Assembly: GCA_964480635.1 (NCBI GenBank) | Contig: CAYZQE010000017.1 | Span: 1 to 30,777, forward strand | Source of the DNA: CAYZQE01 sp964480635 | GTDB lineage: Bacteria; Pseudomonadota; Gammaproteobacteria; GCA-001735895 | Length of the DNA stretch: 30,777 bases | Direction: 5' to 3' | In this document: positions 16,620 through 24,813 of the stretch, piece after piece | Layout: each line of letters starts with the position of its first letter | How positions within the stretch are numbered: the first letter of the stretch is position 1 | Position numbers and translations under genes: made by a program | Notes under the pieces: model-generated | The model's input: only the letters and a program-made list of their open reading frames with translations | Told to the model about the DNA's origin: nothing | Databases searched by the model: none

Positions 16620-17495
16620 ATGACTGATAAAAGTTTAGCAATAACCGGCGAACAAGGGACTCCAGAATGTCGCCCCATGCAGATGAGCGACTTAAATAAC
16701 GTTCTCAAAATCATCAACACCCATGATGATGACGATGGTGAAGCAGCCGAAGTCGATTACCAAAACAATGGCGTAGAGCACCAATACGTCTTAACACTTA
16801 ATGAACACATCATTGGTGTCACTGGTTATCGCCCCGTTGAAGCCACCGATGCAACCTATTGGTTATCCTGGACGTACTTGGAAAAAGCCTATCAAGGCCG
16901 TGGTTTTGGTAAACTTATGTTGGCGCAATTATTTGATATTTTAAGCGCTAAAAATGCTCGAAAAATTTTCGCCAAAGTGTCTGATTATAAAGATCCTGAC
17001 TTAGGCAGCATCTATCACAATGCCTTTAAAGCCTACGAATCACTCGGGTTTACAGAAGAAGTTGTTAATCATGGTTTTTATGATGAAGACGAAAACCAAC
17101 ACATACTGGGTTTAACGTTAAATGTAGATGCCGACTTTAGCGACAGCAACATAGATGACGATGAGCCTAAAATAATGGATGAAAAACCTATTATTCGCTT
17201 TAATGGCTTATATGAAATAGCCGAATCTGATGGCTCTTATACCTTTTCATGGATTGTGAAAAAGAAAAAAGGTTTTTTTGATAAGCGTAATTTCACCACA
17301 GAAGACCTTATAATGGGCTTAAACAATGTAAAAGATGAAGGCGGGCGAAAAGTTTTTTTGACATTCCCATCAAATTTACCTTTAATCCACACCTCACTTC
17401 AGGCCGCAGGGTTTAAATTCGTAGGCAGCCTCTCCGATTATTATGAGCAAGGTGTTCACGAATTTCATTTTTCACACGACCTAACACAACTTTAA
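16620..17495 (+). CDS. GNAT acetyltransferase with a second degenerate GNAT-like half
   Basis: In this 291-residue protein, residues about 15-165 form a GNAT fold with the acetyl-CoA loop QGRGFG at 92-97 and the C-terminal YESLGF strand element. Residues about 190-291 look like a second, degenerate GNAT-like unit: the end LIHTSLQAAGF followed by LSDYYEQGVHEF resembles the last helix and strands of the fold, but no Q/R-x-x-G-x-G loop is present. The acceptor substrate cannot be told from sequence. It is followed after 15 bases by a lipoprotein gene and then by polyamine genes, so polyamine or peptide acetylation is possible but unproven. Confidence 0.75.
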   Translation: MTDKSLAITGEQGTPECRPMQMSDLNNVLKIINTHDDDDGEAAEVDYQNNGVEHQYVLTLNEHIIGVTGYRPVEATDATYWLSWTYLEKAYQGRGFGKLMLAQLFDILSAKNARKIFAKVSDYKDPDLGSIYHNAFKAYESLGFTEEVVNHGFYDEDENQHILGLTLNVDADFSDSNIDDDEPKIMDEKPIIRFNGLYEIAESDGSYTFSWIVKKKKGFFDKRNFTTEDLIMGLNNVKDEGGRKVFLTFPSNLPLIHTSLQAAGFKFVGSLSDYYEQGVHEFHFSHDLTQL

Positions 17496-17510
17496 CAAAG
17501 GCAATCATTA

Positions 17511-18122
17511 ATGAAACACAGTATTTATATCGCAATATTTAGCAGCATTATTTTTTTAAGTGGTTGTGAAAATAATAACTATGCCAAAACAAATATCGAC
17601 CTTGATCGCGTGCTTGTTGTCACGTCTGACACACTACAGTCTTATGATAAAATCATTAGTAAAAACGCAAACCCAGATACCGACCAAGTATTTTGGGGCT
17701 TGGCCGAAAAGCTAGCGGTTAACTATAACAATACTCAACCAAAAATTTACGAAGGCAACATTGGTGTCATACCTCAAAAAGATGCGTCATTGCTGGCTTA
17801 TGTTGATAGCAATGCAAACAACACATTAGACCGAGGCACTGAAGAGCTTCTTTATAAAATTGAAATTGATGGTGAAAACGCACGTATTATAGCATCCAGC
17901 AACAGTGGTGAAGTTCAAGAACAAGGTTTTAGCGCTGGCGGCTTGATGACTGGCTTTTTAATTGGCAGCTTATTGTCCAGACAAAGTAGTGCCGGCGTTA
18001 ACCGCTCAACACTCGCCAACAAAAAAACAGTATCACGCCAGCAAGCGTCTCAAGCTAGAGCCAAAGCAAGTTCAAGCGCTCGCTCTAGAGCGGGCTCTGG
18101 AAGTCATGCTTCTGGTAAGTAA
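17511..18122 (+). CDS. Putative lipoprotein with glycine/serine-rich tail
   Basis: This 203-residue protein has a lipoprotein signal peptide: hydrophobic stretch then lipobox LSGC with the lipidated cysteine at residue 19. The middle contains YVDSNANNTLDRGTEELL, an EF-hand-like calcium loop pattern. A short hydrophobic glycine-rich stretch (GGLMTGFLIGSLL) precedes a low-complexity S/A/R/K tail ending SHASGK. I do not recognise the family. It sits 15 bases after the GNAT gene, so the two are probably co-transcribed, ahead of the membrane-bound aminopropyltransferase-like gene. Confidence 0.65.
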   Translation: MKHSIYIAIFSSIIFLSGCENNNYAKTNIDLDRVLVVTSDTLQSYDKIISKNANPDTDQVFWGLAEKLAVNYNNTQPKIYEGNIGVIPQKDASLLAYVDSNANNTLDRGTEELLYKIEIDGENARIIASSNSGEVQEQGFSAGGLMTGFLIGSLLSRQSSAGVNRSTLANKKTVSRQQASQARAKASSSARSRAGSGSHASGK

Positions 18123-18130
18123 AACGAATT

Positions 18131-18287
18131 ACCCCTCTCCCTTGCAGAAAAGGACTAGGGTGAGAAGGTAAATATTCTAATTTGGTCAGCTTTTTGATAT
18201 ATCTCCCTCGGCAATTGCTCCTGCATTGCTCTAATAAGTTACATCCGTGTAGCCATCACCGCAACCCTCTCTCACTAGGAGAGAGGG
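18131..18287. repeat. MITE-like palindromic element upstream of the spermidine synthase-like gene
   Basis: The 183-base gap between genes has two related ends. The left one reads CCCCTCTCCC and then AGGGTGAGAAGG (18132-18168). The right one is a perfect 9-base stem, CCCTCTCTC (18265-18273) against GAGAGAGGG (18279-18287), with a five-base loop. The CCCTCTCCC...GGGTGAG pattern is typical of small dispersed repeats in Gammaproteobacteria. It ends 18 bases before ATG 18306, so it may affect that gene's expression. Confidence 0.5.
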
Positions 18288-18305
18288 CTTAGATACAAAG
18301 CTTTT

Positions 18306-19838
18306 ATGACACATTCCACCACTTCATTAACTAGCAAACAAATTGGCGTTCTGCTTTTTTCCATTCTCGTTGTTGCACTGTGCAGCATCGTTTACGAACT
18401 CATCATTGCCACAGTCTCCAGTTACTTATTAGGCAATAGTGTTTATCAGTTTTCGCTCACTATTGGTTTTTTCATGTTCGCCATGGGTGTTGGCTCACAA
18501 ATATCTCGCTACTTTGACGATCAATACATTCGTAACTTCATTCTTATTGAAATTGCCATCGCACTAATTGGCGGCATCGCCAGTATTTTATTATTTATGG
18601 CTTTCCCTTTTGCTAGAGTGCTTTACGAGCTAGTCATGTATGGTTTAATTTTAATCATTGGCGCACTCGTGGGCATGGAAATCCCTGTTTTAACGACCTT
18701 GCTTGCACAAAAAGACAGTATTCGTGACTCTATTGCCAATGTCATGTCTTTAGACTATTTAGGCGGTTTAATGGGCGCGGTTGCTTTTCCCTTATTACTA
18801 CTACCTTCTTTAGGTCTAATTCAAGCTTCCTTTACTATCGGGTTAATTAATATTTTTGTTGCCATCATTAATGTTTATATATTTAAAGATCACCTCAAGA
18901 ACTATAAAGCCATGCTTTATCTTAGTTTTAGTGTTTTGTTTTTTTTAATTTTGTTTGTATTTTATGGCAGCGTCATCACCCGCTTTGCAGAAAAACAACT
19001 GTATTTTGATCAAGTCATTTACTCCACCCAAACACCGTATCAAAAAATAGTGATGACGAAATCCGTTACTCATCCTGAACAACGACTTTATATTGATGGC
19101 CATATTCAGTTTTCAACACGTGATGAATATCGCTATCACGAAAGCTTAGTACACCCAATGATGAGCATTGAGGGTGCAAGGGAGAATATTTTGGTGCTTG
19201 GTGGCGGTGATGGCCTAGCGATCAGAGAGCTCCTTAAATATAATGACATTAAGTTCATACACTTGGTGGATATAGACCCTGAAATGATCCGTATTGGTCG
19301 TGAATTACCCATATTAACACGCATCAATTTAGACAGCCTGTCATCCGATAAAGTGACCACCTATGCCGAAGATGCTTTTAGCTTCATCAATCAACCCGGC
19401 ATTTTATACGACCGCGTCATTATCGACATGCCCGACCCGCACAACGAAGCGATTAACAAGCTGTATTCGCGTGAGTTTTACACCATGATAAAGCGCCGTA
19501 TGGCACCCGATGGTATTTTAGTCACTCAAAGCTCATCGCCATTTTTTACGCGACAGGTATTTTGGAGCATAGAAAATACGCTCGCATCCGTGTTTGAACA
19601 CACTAAAAGCTATCAAACTTCTTTGCCGTCATTTGGTATCTGGGGGTTTAACATGGCTAAAAATAATGCCGCATTTCCTGATGCTTTTGAATTAACAGTA
19701 CCCACTAAAGCCTTAACCAATGACACCATGCTGGCTTCTTTAGTGTTTTCTAAAGATATGAGTAAGATTCCGACGCCTATAAACTCTATTATGGAGCCTA
19801 AGCTGTACCAGCTTTATATTGATGATCTAAGTCAGTGA
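18306..19838 (+). CDS. Membrane-anchored spermidine synthase-like aminopropyltransferase
   Basis: In this 510-residue protein, residues 1-225 contain about seven membrane segments. Residues about 235-500 form a spermidine synthase fold, with the substrate loop LYIDGHIQFSTRDEYRYHE, the AdoMet-site GGGDG near residues 299-303 and DMPDPHNEAINKLYS near 372. Such fusions transfer an aminopropyl group from decarboxylated AdoMet to a diamine. The convergent speD gene 18 bases away makes the donor, supporting polyamine synthesis. The exact acceptor is unknown. The start follows a palindromic repeat with no strong ribosome binding site. Confidence 0.85.
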   Translation: MTHSTTSLTSKQIGVLLFSILVVALCSIVYELIIATVSSYLLGNSVYQFSLTIGFFMFAMGVGSQISRYFDDQYIRNFILIEIAIALIGGIASILLFMAFPFARVLYELVMYGLILIIGALVGMEIPVLTTLLAQKDSIRDSIANVMSLDYLGGLMGAVAFPLLLLPSLGLIQASFTIGLINIFVAIINVYIFKDHLKNYKAMLYLSFSVLFFLILFVFYGSVITRFAEKQLYFDQVIYSTQTPYQKIVMTKSVTHPEQRLYIDGHIQFSTRDEYRYHESLVHPMMSIEGARENILVLGGGDGLAIRELLKYNDIKFIHLVDIDPEMIRIGRELPILTRINLDSLSSDKVTTYAEDAFSFINQPGILYDRVIIDMPDPHNEAINKLYSREFYTMIKRRMAPDGILVTQSSSPFFTRQVFWSIENTLASVFEHTKSYQTSLPSFGIWGFNMAKNNAAFPDAFELTVPTKALTNDTMLASLVFSKDMSKIPTPINSIMEPKLYQLYIDDLSQ

Positions 19839-19856
19839 GCTGTTACGCTAAAGACA

Positions 19857-20261
19857 TCAACTGCTACCTCGAAAAATCTCTTCTGTTTTTTGAGCTTTAG
19901 GCTGAAATATTGTTTCCAAATGCTCTAACGCTTTTTCGGCTTGTGCATCACCACACATAAAAATATCAAAGGCTGCATAATCGCGCTCTGGCCATGTGTG
20001 CACGCTAATGTGTGATTCGGCCAACAGCGCAACACCAGTCACACCACCGCCTTGAGTAAATTGATGCAAATGAATGTGCAATAAAGTCGCACCTGCCGCC
20101 ATAGCCGCATCCGTTAATGCCTGTTCAATAACGTCTACATCTTGCAAGAACTTAACCTGCCAAAAATCAACAATTAAGTGCTTGCCTGCATAATCACTGT
20201 TCAAAGGTTTTGTATTTTGTGCATCGTACTGAAAGCTTTTACTGGTTTTAATATTAATCAT
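19857..20261 (-). CDS. speD: S-adenosylmethionine decarboxylase proenzyme
   Basis: The 134-residue proenzyme of the small, SpeH-like bacterial class self-cleaves between E82 and S83 in LLAESHISVHTWPE to make the pyruvoyl cofactor on the new serine terminus. The conserved H87 and the FDIFMCGDA segment are present. It supplies decarboxylated AdoMet for aminopropyl transfer, matching the convergent spermidine synthase-like gene. It starts 23 bases after the small gene upstream. Confidence 0.93.
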   Translation of the reverse strand: MINIKTSKSFQYDAQNTKPLNSDYAGKHLIVDFWQVKFLQDVDVIEQALTDAAMAAGATLLHIHLHQFTQGGGVTGVALLAESHISVHTWPERDYAAFDIFMCGDAQAEKALEHLETIFQPKAQKTEEIFRGSS

Positions 20262-20283
20262 TGCTGCGCTAAACTAAAGGAGG

Positions 20284-20487
20284 TTATAAATGAGCCCATG
20301 ATTTTAACATTAACATCACCTCACTGGACGACAATAAAACATTAATGACCGCATTAAAGCGCTGCTGATCGATTTTATCGTGCAAATGATGCCAAACTTT
20401 TAAACCCAGTAACAACATGGGTGCCAACAAACCCATCTGTATCTGTGTATCTGTAATGGCGACATAGTTAAGAAAATTTAATGGCAT
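20284..20487 (-). pseudogene. Short remnant resembling the C-terminus of a TauE/SafE-type transporter
   Basis: The 67-residue reading frame has one clear hydrophobic segment, then KIDQQRFNAVINVLLSSSEVMLML, which resembles the last helix region of TauE/SafE (sulfite exporter) proteins. These normally exceed 240 residues, and a stop codon lies immediately before ATG 20487, so no upstream part remains. It is probably a decayed gene fragment. It could alternatively be a genuine small membrane protein upstream of speD. Confidence 0.4.
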
Positions 20488-20566
20488 TTATTTAAGGTCT
20501 ATAAAATATGGTGCTACTCTAATTGAAAAATCATTCGAACCTTTTAATTTAATTCATGCTCTTATA

Positions 20567-20604
20567 ACACTATATACTTTTTTTTAAAAACAAGTATATA
20601 GTGT
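20567..20604. promoter_or_regulatory. 13-base inverted repeat in the promoter region of the Fic gene
   Basis: ACACTATATACTT (20567-20579) is exactly mirrored at 20592-20604, with a T6-A5-C spacer that extends the pairing. It lies 43 bases before the fic ATG, in the divergent space between the remnant gene and fic. The TATATAC/GTATATA core could be an operator for autoregulation or overlap a -10 box. A bidirectional terminator is possible but less natural in a divergent region. Confidence 0.5.
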
Positions 20605-20647
20605 CGGTAACATACTATAAACCTTTGATTTAAAAGTTAAAAAACTC

Positions 20648-22009
20648 ATGAAAATACCAGTTTCACCGCCGCATTTAACATCGCTTTTACAGTCGCTTAC
20701 TAGGAGTAATCCTGAGCTTATATTTGAATTATTGAAGCCTGAAAGCTTAACTGCCGATAATAAAGGCCGCTATTTACACTGGGATAGATTAAGGCATTTA
20801 CCACTCATCAACTACCAAAGCCATGAACACTGGTGGCTCAGCATTAAACTGACACGTAAAGGCCTGTATAAAAGCCTCCCTTTTATCGCAACCGACAGCA
20901 ATCCATTTCAATTTTCAATGCCCGATCAAATCTATCGTGAATGCCATTGGCTTGACCGTTATGCCGCAGGTGCCATTCAAGCCAGTGAAGCCATAACCAA
21001 TACACAAACACGCCACACCTATTTAATTCGTTCACTTATTGAAGAAGCTATAAATTCTAGCCAACTTGAAGGAGCCTCGACTACGCGCAATGAAGCGAAG
21101 GAAATGATTCGCCAAGATAGAGCCCCGCAAGACAAAAGCGAACGTATGATTTTAAATAATTACCTAGCCATGCAATTTATTCGCGACAATAAGGACGAGG
21201 CATTAACCCCTTCAATCGTGTTCGAATTACACCGTATTATCACAAAAGATACGATAGATGATGATGAAATTGGTCGATTTCGTAGTGCAAATGAGACTAT
21301 TCATGTCATTGATAACAAAACTCAACAAAGCCTGTATACGCCTCCACCAGCGCAGCAACTAGAAACTCGCTTACAAAAATTGTGTGACTTTGCTAATTTA
21401 GGTCTGCAAAGCCAAAATAAGGAATCTTTTTTACACCCCGCTATACAAGCCATTACATTACATTTTATGCTGGCATACGACCACCCGTTTTGTGACGGTA
21501 ATGGGCGCACTGCAAGAGCATTATTTTATTGGGCTATGGCAAAACAAGGCTATTGGCTGATGGAGTTTATTTCTATTTCACGGGTGATAAAGAAAGCATC
21601 GTCACAGTATGGCAAAGCTTTTTTATACACAGAAACCGATGATAATGATCTCACCTATTTTTTAATCCATCAACTTGATGTTATTCACCAAGCCGTCGAT
21701 GACTTACATGTTTTTTTACACGATAAAATGCAAGGTATTAAAGAGACAGAAAGACTTTTAGTTGATAACCCAAAACTTCAAGGCAAACTTAACTTTCGCC
21801 AATTAGCATTATTACGCCATGCACTAAAACATCCGCGCTTTAGTTATGCAGTGCAAGAGCACCAACGAACGCATGGTATTTCATATGATGTTGCTCGCAA
21901 AGACCTATTGCAAATGGCTGACCAATTAAAATTATTGATTAAAACGAAACAAGGCAGAAGCTATTATTTTGTCGCACCCAATGATTTAGAAAAAAGAATT
22001 TCAGCTTAA
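20648..22009 (+). CDS. Fic-domain AMP-transferase with N-terminal inhibitory helix
   Basis: The 453-residue class II Fic protein has the catalytic motif HPFCDGNGRTAR at residues 279-290, intact, and an inhibitory helix motif S-x-x-x-E-G at S137 to G142 (SSQLEG) upstream of the core. The C-terminal part (about 380-453) looks like a winged helix-turn-helix, suggesting DNA binding and autoregulation. Fic enzymes usually transfer AMP from ATP to a target hydroxyl; the target here is unknown. No antitoxin gene is adjacent because the inhibitory helix is built in. An inverted repeat just upstream may be its operator. Confidence 0.92.
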   Translation: MKIPVSPPHLTSLLQSLTRSNPELIFELLKPESLTADNKGRYLHWDRLRHLPLINYQSHEHWWLSIKLTRKGLYKSLPFIATDSNPFQFSMPDQIYRECHWLDRYAAGAIQASEAITNTQTRHTYLIRSLIEEAINSSQLEGASTTRNEAKEMIRQDRAPQDKSERMILNNYLAMQFIRDNKDEALTPSIVFELHRIITKDTIDDDEIGRFRSANETIHVIDNKTQQSLYTPPPAQQLETRLQKLCDFANLGLQSQNKESFLHPAIQAITLHFMLAYDHPFCDGNGRTARALFYWAMAKQGYWLMEFISISRVIKKASSQYGKAFLYTETDDNDLTYFLIHQLDVIHQAVDDLHVFLHDKMQGIKETERLLVDNPKLQGKLNFRQLALLRHALKHPRFSYAVQEHQRTHGISYDVARKDLLQMADQLKLLIKTKQGRSYYFVAPNDLEKRISA

Positions 22010-22113
22010 AAGGTTAACTTTAAGTCATTTTTATGAATCCCTTCTTAGTACAAAGATTTCAAACCTATATTTAACTGATACAATCACCATTCTTTTATAA
22101 AACTATCAACACC

Positions 22114-23157
22114 ATGACATACAAAGCAGTAGCCCTTATTTCGGGTGGACTTGATTCGTTGCTTGCCGCCAAAGCCATGCAAGAACAAGGCATTCACGTT
22201 GAAGGCATTAACTTTTATACCGGTTTTTGTGTCGAAGGGCATACCCACGCCATTCGTAAAAAAGATAAAGACAAAAATAAACGCAACAATGCTTTATGGA
22301 GTGCCGAACAATTAGGCATAAAGCTGCACATTGTTGATATTGTTGAAGAATATAAACAGGTTGTCATCAACCCTAAACATGGTTATGGCGCTAATTTAAA
22401 CCCATGCTTAGATTGCAAAATTTTTATGGTGACTAAAGCCAAAGAGTGGATTAAAAAACATAATTTTGACTTTATTATTACCGGTGAAGTGATTGGCCAA
22501 CGCCCCATGTCACAACGTAAAGAAACCATGCCCGTTATTTCTGCCGAATCAGGTGCTGATGACTTATTACTACGCCCCTTATGCGCACAAAACTTACCAC
22601 CCACTAAACCAGAAACCGAAGGCTGGGTTGACCGTGAAAGGCTGTTTGACTTTTCTGGCCGTAGCCGTAAACCACAAATAGAATTGGCGCATAAATGGGG
22701 TTTTGAAGACTTTGCTCAACCCGCGGGTGGCTGCTGCTTTTTAACCGATGCCAGCTATTCGGTAAAACTACAAGACTTATGGGACAACCGCCCTACTAAA
22801 GACTATGAAATTGATGACATCATGCTGTTGAAAGTTGGTCGGCACATACGCCCATCAGAACGCTATAAAATTATCGTTGCACGCGAAGAAGGCGAAACAC
22901 GCTTTTTATCGGGCTACAAAAAACAATACCAAACTATCAAAACACTCAGCCATTCTGGGCCTATCGCTATTATTGAAGGTGAGCAACTGACCGACGATGA
23001 AATTACATTAGCTAGCTCAATCGTGGCGCGCTATAGCAAAGGAAAAATGGCTGACAGTGTTGAGCTTAATTACAATGATGGCAATGGCGCAGAGCGTGAT
23101 ATTTCGGTTAAAGCCATGTCTCCTACTAAAATACCTAAAGATTGGTTTATTGTTTAA
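22114..23157 (+). CDS. ThiI/MnmA-like PP-loop tRNA thiolation-type enzyme
   Basis: The 347-residue protein begins with an ATP pyrophosphatase (PP-loop) motif SGGLDS at residues 10-15. Other features are NPCLDCK near 97-103, ITGEVIGQRPMSQR like the ThiI core, and a second cysteine pair in AGGCCFLT near 208. These cysteines could carry persulfide sulfur. The C-terminal third (about 220-347) is a separate domain I do not recognise. It lacks the THUMP domain of ThiI and the usual MnmA layout, so it is probably a distinct thiouridylase-like sulfurtransferase. It is followed directly by tusA, which suggests a sulfur-relay donor-acceptor pair. Confidence 0.75.
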   Translation: MTYKAVALISGGLDSLLAAKAMQEQGIHVEGINFYTGFCVEGHTHAIRKKDKDKNKRNNALWSAEQLGIKLHIVDIVEEYKQVVINPKHGYGANLNPCLDCKIFMVTKAKEWIKKHNFDFIITGEVIGQRPMSQRKETMPVISAESGADDLLLRPLCAQNLPPTKPETEGWVDRERLFDFSGRSRKPQIELAHKWGFEDFAQPAGGCCFLTDASYSVKLQDLWDNRPTKDYEIDDIMLLKVGRHIRPSERYKIIVAREEGETRFLSGYKKQYQTIKTLSHSGPIAIIEGEQLTDDEITLASSIVARYSKGKMADSVELNYNDGNGAERDISVKAMSPTKIPKDWFIV

Positions 23158-23183
23158 CTGGATATGTTTAATTGGATAATTTT

Positions 23184-23417
23184 ATGATTGAAGTCAATGC
23201 TCGACGCTTACTATGCCCTATGCCCGTTATTCGCTTGCAAGATGCACTAGAACCATTAGACGATGGCGCTCAAGTCATCATTACTTGCACCGACCCTGGG
23301 GTAATGAACGATATTCCCGCATGGTGCCGCATTAACGGACATGAAATTGTCTCGTCTGAGCATGATGAATTAGAGTATACCTTTACGGTTAGAAAAGTTG
23401 CTGACAGTGGATATTAA
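23184..23417 (+). CDS. tusA: TusA-family sulfur carrier protein
   Basis: This small TusA/SirA-fold protein has the CPMP motif holding the active cysteine. I choose ATG 23184 (MIEVNARRLLCPMPVIRLQD, 77 residues) rather than the in-frame TTG at 23172, because the family normally starts just before this strand. It relays persulfide sulfur to tRNA thiolation or to sulfur oxidation. It lies 26 bases after the PP-loop enzyme, so the two are probably co-transcribed and functionally linked. Confidence 0.88.
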   Translation: MIEVNARRLLCPMPVIRLQDALEPLDDGAQVIITCTDPGVMNDIPAWCRINGHEIVSSEHDELEYTFTVRKVADSGY

Positions 23418-23420
23418 TAG

Positions 23421-24251
23421 TTATAGCTTCACATAGGTTGTTGGGGCGACTAATTTAATACCTAAGTCCATCCCTTTAAGCGATTCAGAGTGACCTATAA
23501 ATAAATAGCCACCTTGTCTTAATGACTTAACCAGTCTGCGTATAATATCTTCTTTGGTTTGGTCATCAAAATAAATTAAAACATTACGCAAAAAGATAAC
23601 ATCAAATTTACCAACATCTGGCAGGGGTTTTATTAAGTTTATTTGTTGAAAACTGCATTTTTTTCTTAGTTTTTCATCGACGAGCAAAAAACCATCAAAT
23701 TCATCCTTTCCTTTTAAGCAATATTTTTTTAAATATGGCTTCGGAATACCATCAATTCGCAGTGTGGGGTATAAACCTTTAGCCGCTTTTTCTAAAATTG
23801 TTTTAGAAATATCCGAACCAAAAATTTCCCATGGCGTTGTAACGCCAAATTTATCATCGAGGATCATCGCTAAGGTGTAGGCTTCTTCACCGCTTGACGA
23901 CGCAGCACTCCAAAGCCTAAATAATGAAGCCCTAGGATGATTGGGTATAATATTTTTCTTTAAAAACTCAAAATGCTCTGGTTCTCTAAAAAAATAAGTC
24001 TCGTTGGTTGTTAGCAAATCGGTTGCCATCTGTTTTTCAAGTTCATTTCCCTTGCGAAAAATTAAATCTATATAGCCTTGAAAAGAGTTTAGTTTATGAA
24101 AACGTAAACGTTTATTAAGGCGTGAACTGACCAACATTTGTTTTTTATCGCCTAAATCAATACCTGCTTCTTTGTAGATAAAGTCTCTAATTGCGCTATA
24201 TTCAGACTTTTTTAAATCTGGCAGTTTAAATACATCATCAACGTTAGCCAA
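23421..24251 (-). CDS. cheR: CheR-type chemoreceptor methyltransferase
   Basis: The 276-residue protein has the CheR N-terminal helical domain (residues about 10-70) and an AdoMet-binding domain with LWSAASSSGEEAYTLAM near 118-134 and FDVIFLRNVLIYF near 214. It methylates glutamates on methyl-accepting chemotaxis proteins. The start codon is TTG at 24251, preceded by AGAGGA; no ATG is available near the N-terminus. No cheB, cheA or receptor gene is adjacent, so it is an orphan here. It converges with tusA, with only 3 bases between them. Confidence 0.9.
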   Translation of the reverse strand: MANVDDVFKLPDLKKSEYSAIRDFIYKEAGIDLGDKKQMLVSSRLNKRLRFHKLNSFQGYIDLIFRKGNELEKQMATDLLTTNETYFFREPEHFEFLKKNIIPNHPRASLFRLWSAASSSGEEAYTLAMILDDKFGVTTPWEIFGSDISKTILEKAAKGLYPTLRIDGIPKPYLKKYCLKGKDEFDGFLLVDEKLRKKCSFQQINLIKPLPDVGKFDVIFLRNVLIYFDDQTKEDIIRRLVKSLRQGGYLFIGHSESLKGMDLGIKLVAPTTYVKL

Positions 24252-24299
24252 AAAATCAATCCTCTAGTAAATCCCTTAAGAAGCTTAATGATAGTATAA

Positions 24300-24600
24300 A
24301 AATATAAAAAATCAGCTAAATAGTGGTGTCCACTATCTATACACACCATTGCAGGAAATATTAATTCCCAATGGCTGTCAGTTCAAGCTCTAGCCATTAC
24401 ACATCAAAAAAACATTACTGCTTCGACAGCAGCTTCTTCTTCGATTAATTTACCCAACGCGCTATCCGCAATTACCGTTCACTACAGCGTGAATGGTATT
24501 GACTGTAGAGCCTACATTTGTAGCTAGTGCAGAGTCATCTGTGTTTTTAAGGGTATAATCTAAATCAATCTAATCATGCTCCGCAGAGATTATCTCATCT
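24300..24600. other. Non-coding leader with decayed coding-like sequence
   Basis: There is no intact gene in this part of the space before glnA. A perfect 6-base inverted repeat TAGTGG-TGT-CCACTA lies at 24321-24335. On the minus strand, two adjacent frames read DSALGKLIEEEAAVEAVMFF and LDYTLKNT followed by DDSALATNVGSTVNTI; they look coding but lack starts and are out of frame with each other. They may be remains of a dead gene. A lone TATAAT at 24554-24559 has no good -35. Confidence 0.3.
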
Positions 24601-24607
24601 ACTTATC

Positions 24608-24652
24608 GCACTAATTATGTGCAATAATGCTCGCTGCGCACCGCTATGATGC
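24608..24652 (+). promoter_or_regulatory. Tandem NtrC-type enhancer sites upstream of glnA
   Basis: GCAC-N7-GTGC at 24608-24622 matches the NtrC consensus exactly in spacing. A second, one-mismatch copy (GCAC-N7-ATGC) lies at 24638-24652, with centres 30 bases apart, about three helical turns, as in the enterobacterial glnA enhancer. Weaker dyad CACT-TTTT-AGTG follows at 24679-24690. No -24/-12 sigma-54 promoter is visible between them and ATG 24814. Confidence 0.65.
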
Positions 24653-24813
24653 GCCAACGCATTTAATTCGCTAATTTCCACTTTTTAGTGCAAAAATTTT
24701 TCTCTGAGCTCTGTTTTGAGTAGAATTCGCGATGTAAATTTTTAAGCGGTTTTTAAAAGGTCAATGCCTCTTTAAAAAACCATTAACTCTATCTATTCCA
24801 AGAGGAAACACAT

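Noticed and set aside
23172..23183. TTG 23172 as the tusA start
   Set aside because: The family begins right before the first strand; ATG 23184 fits better, and TTG adds four non-conserved residues.
24691..24813. A sigma-54 -24/-12 promoter for glnA
   Set aside because: I looked for GG-N10-GC and TGGCAC-N5-TTGC; the nearest candidate (TTCCAC...AGTGCA at about 24676-24692) lacks the GG and has the wrong spacing.
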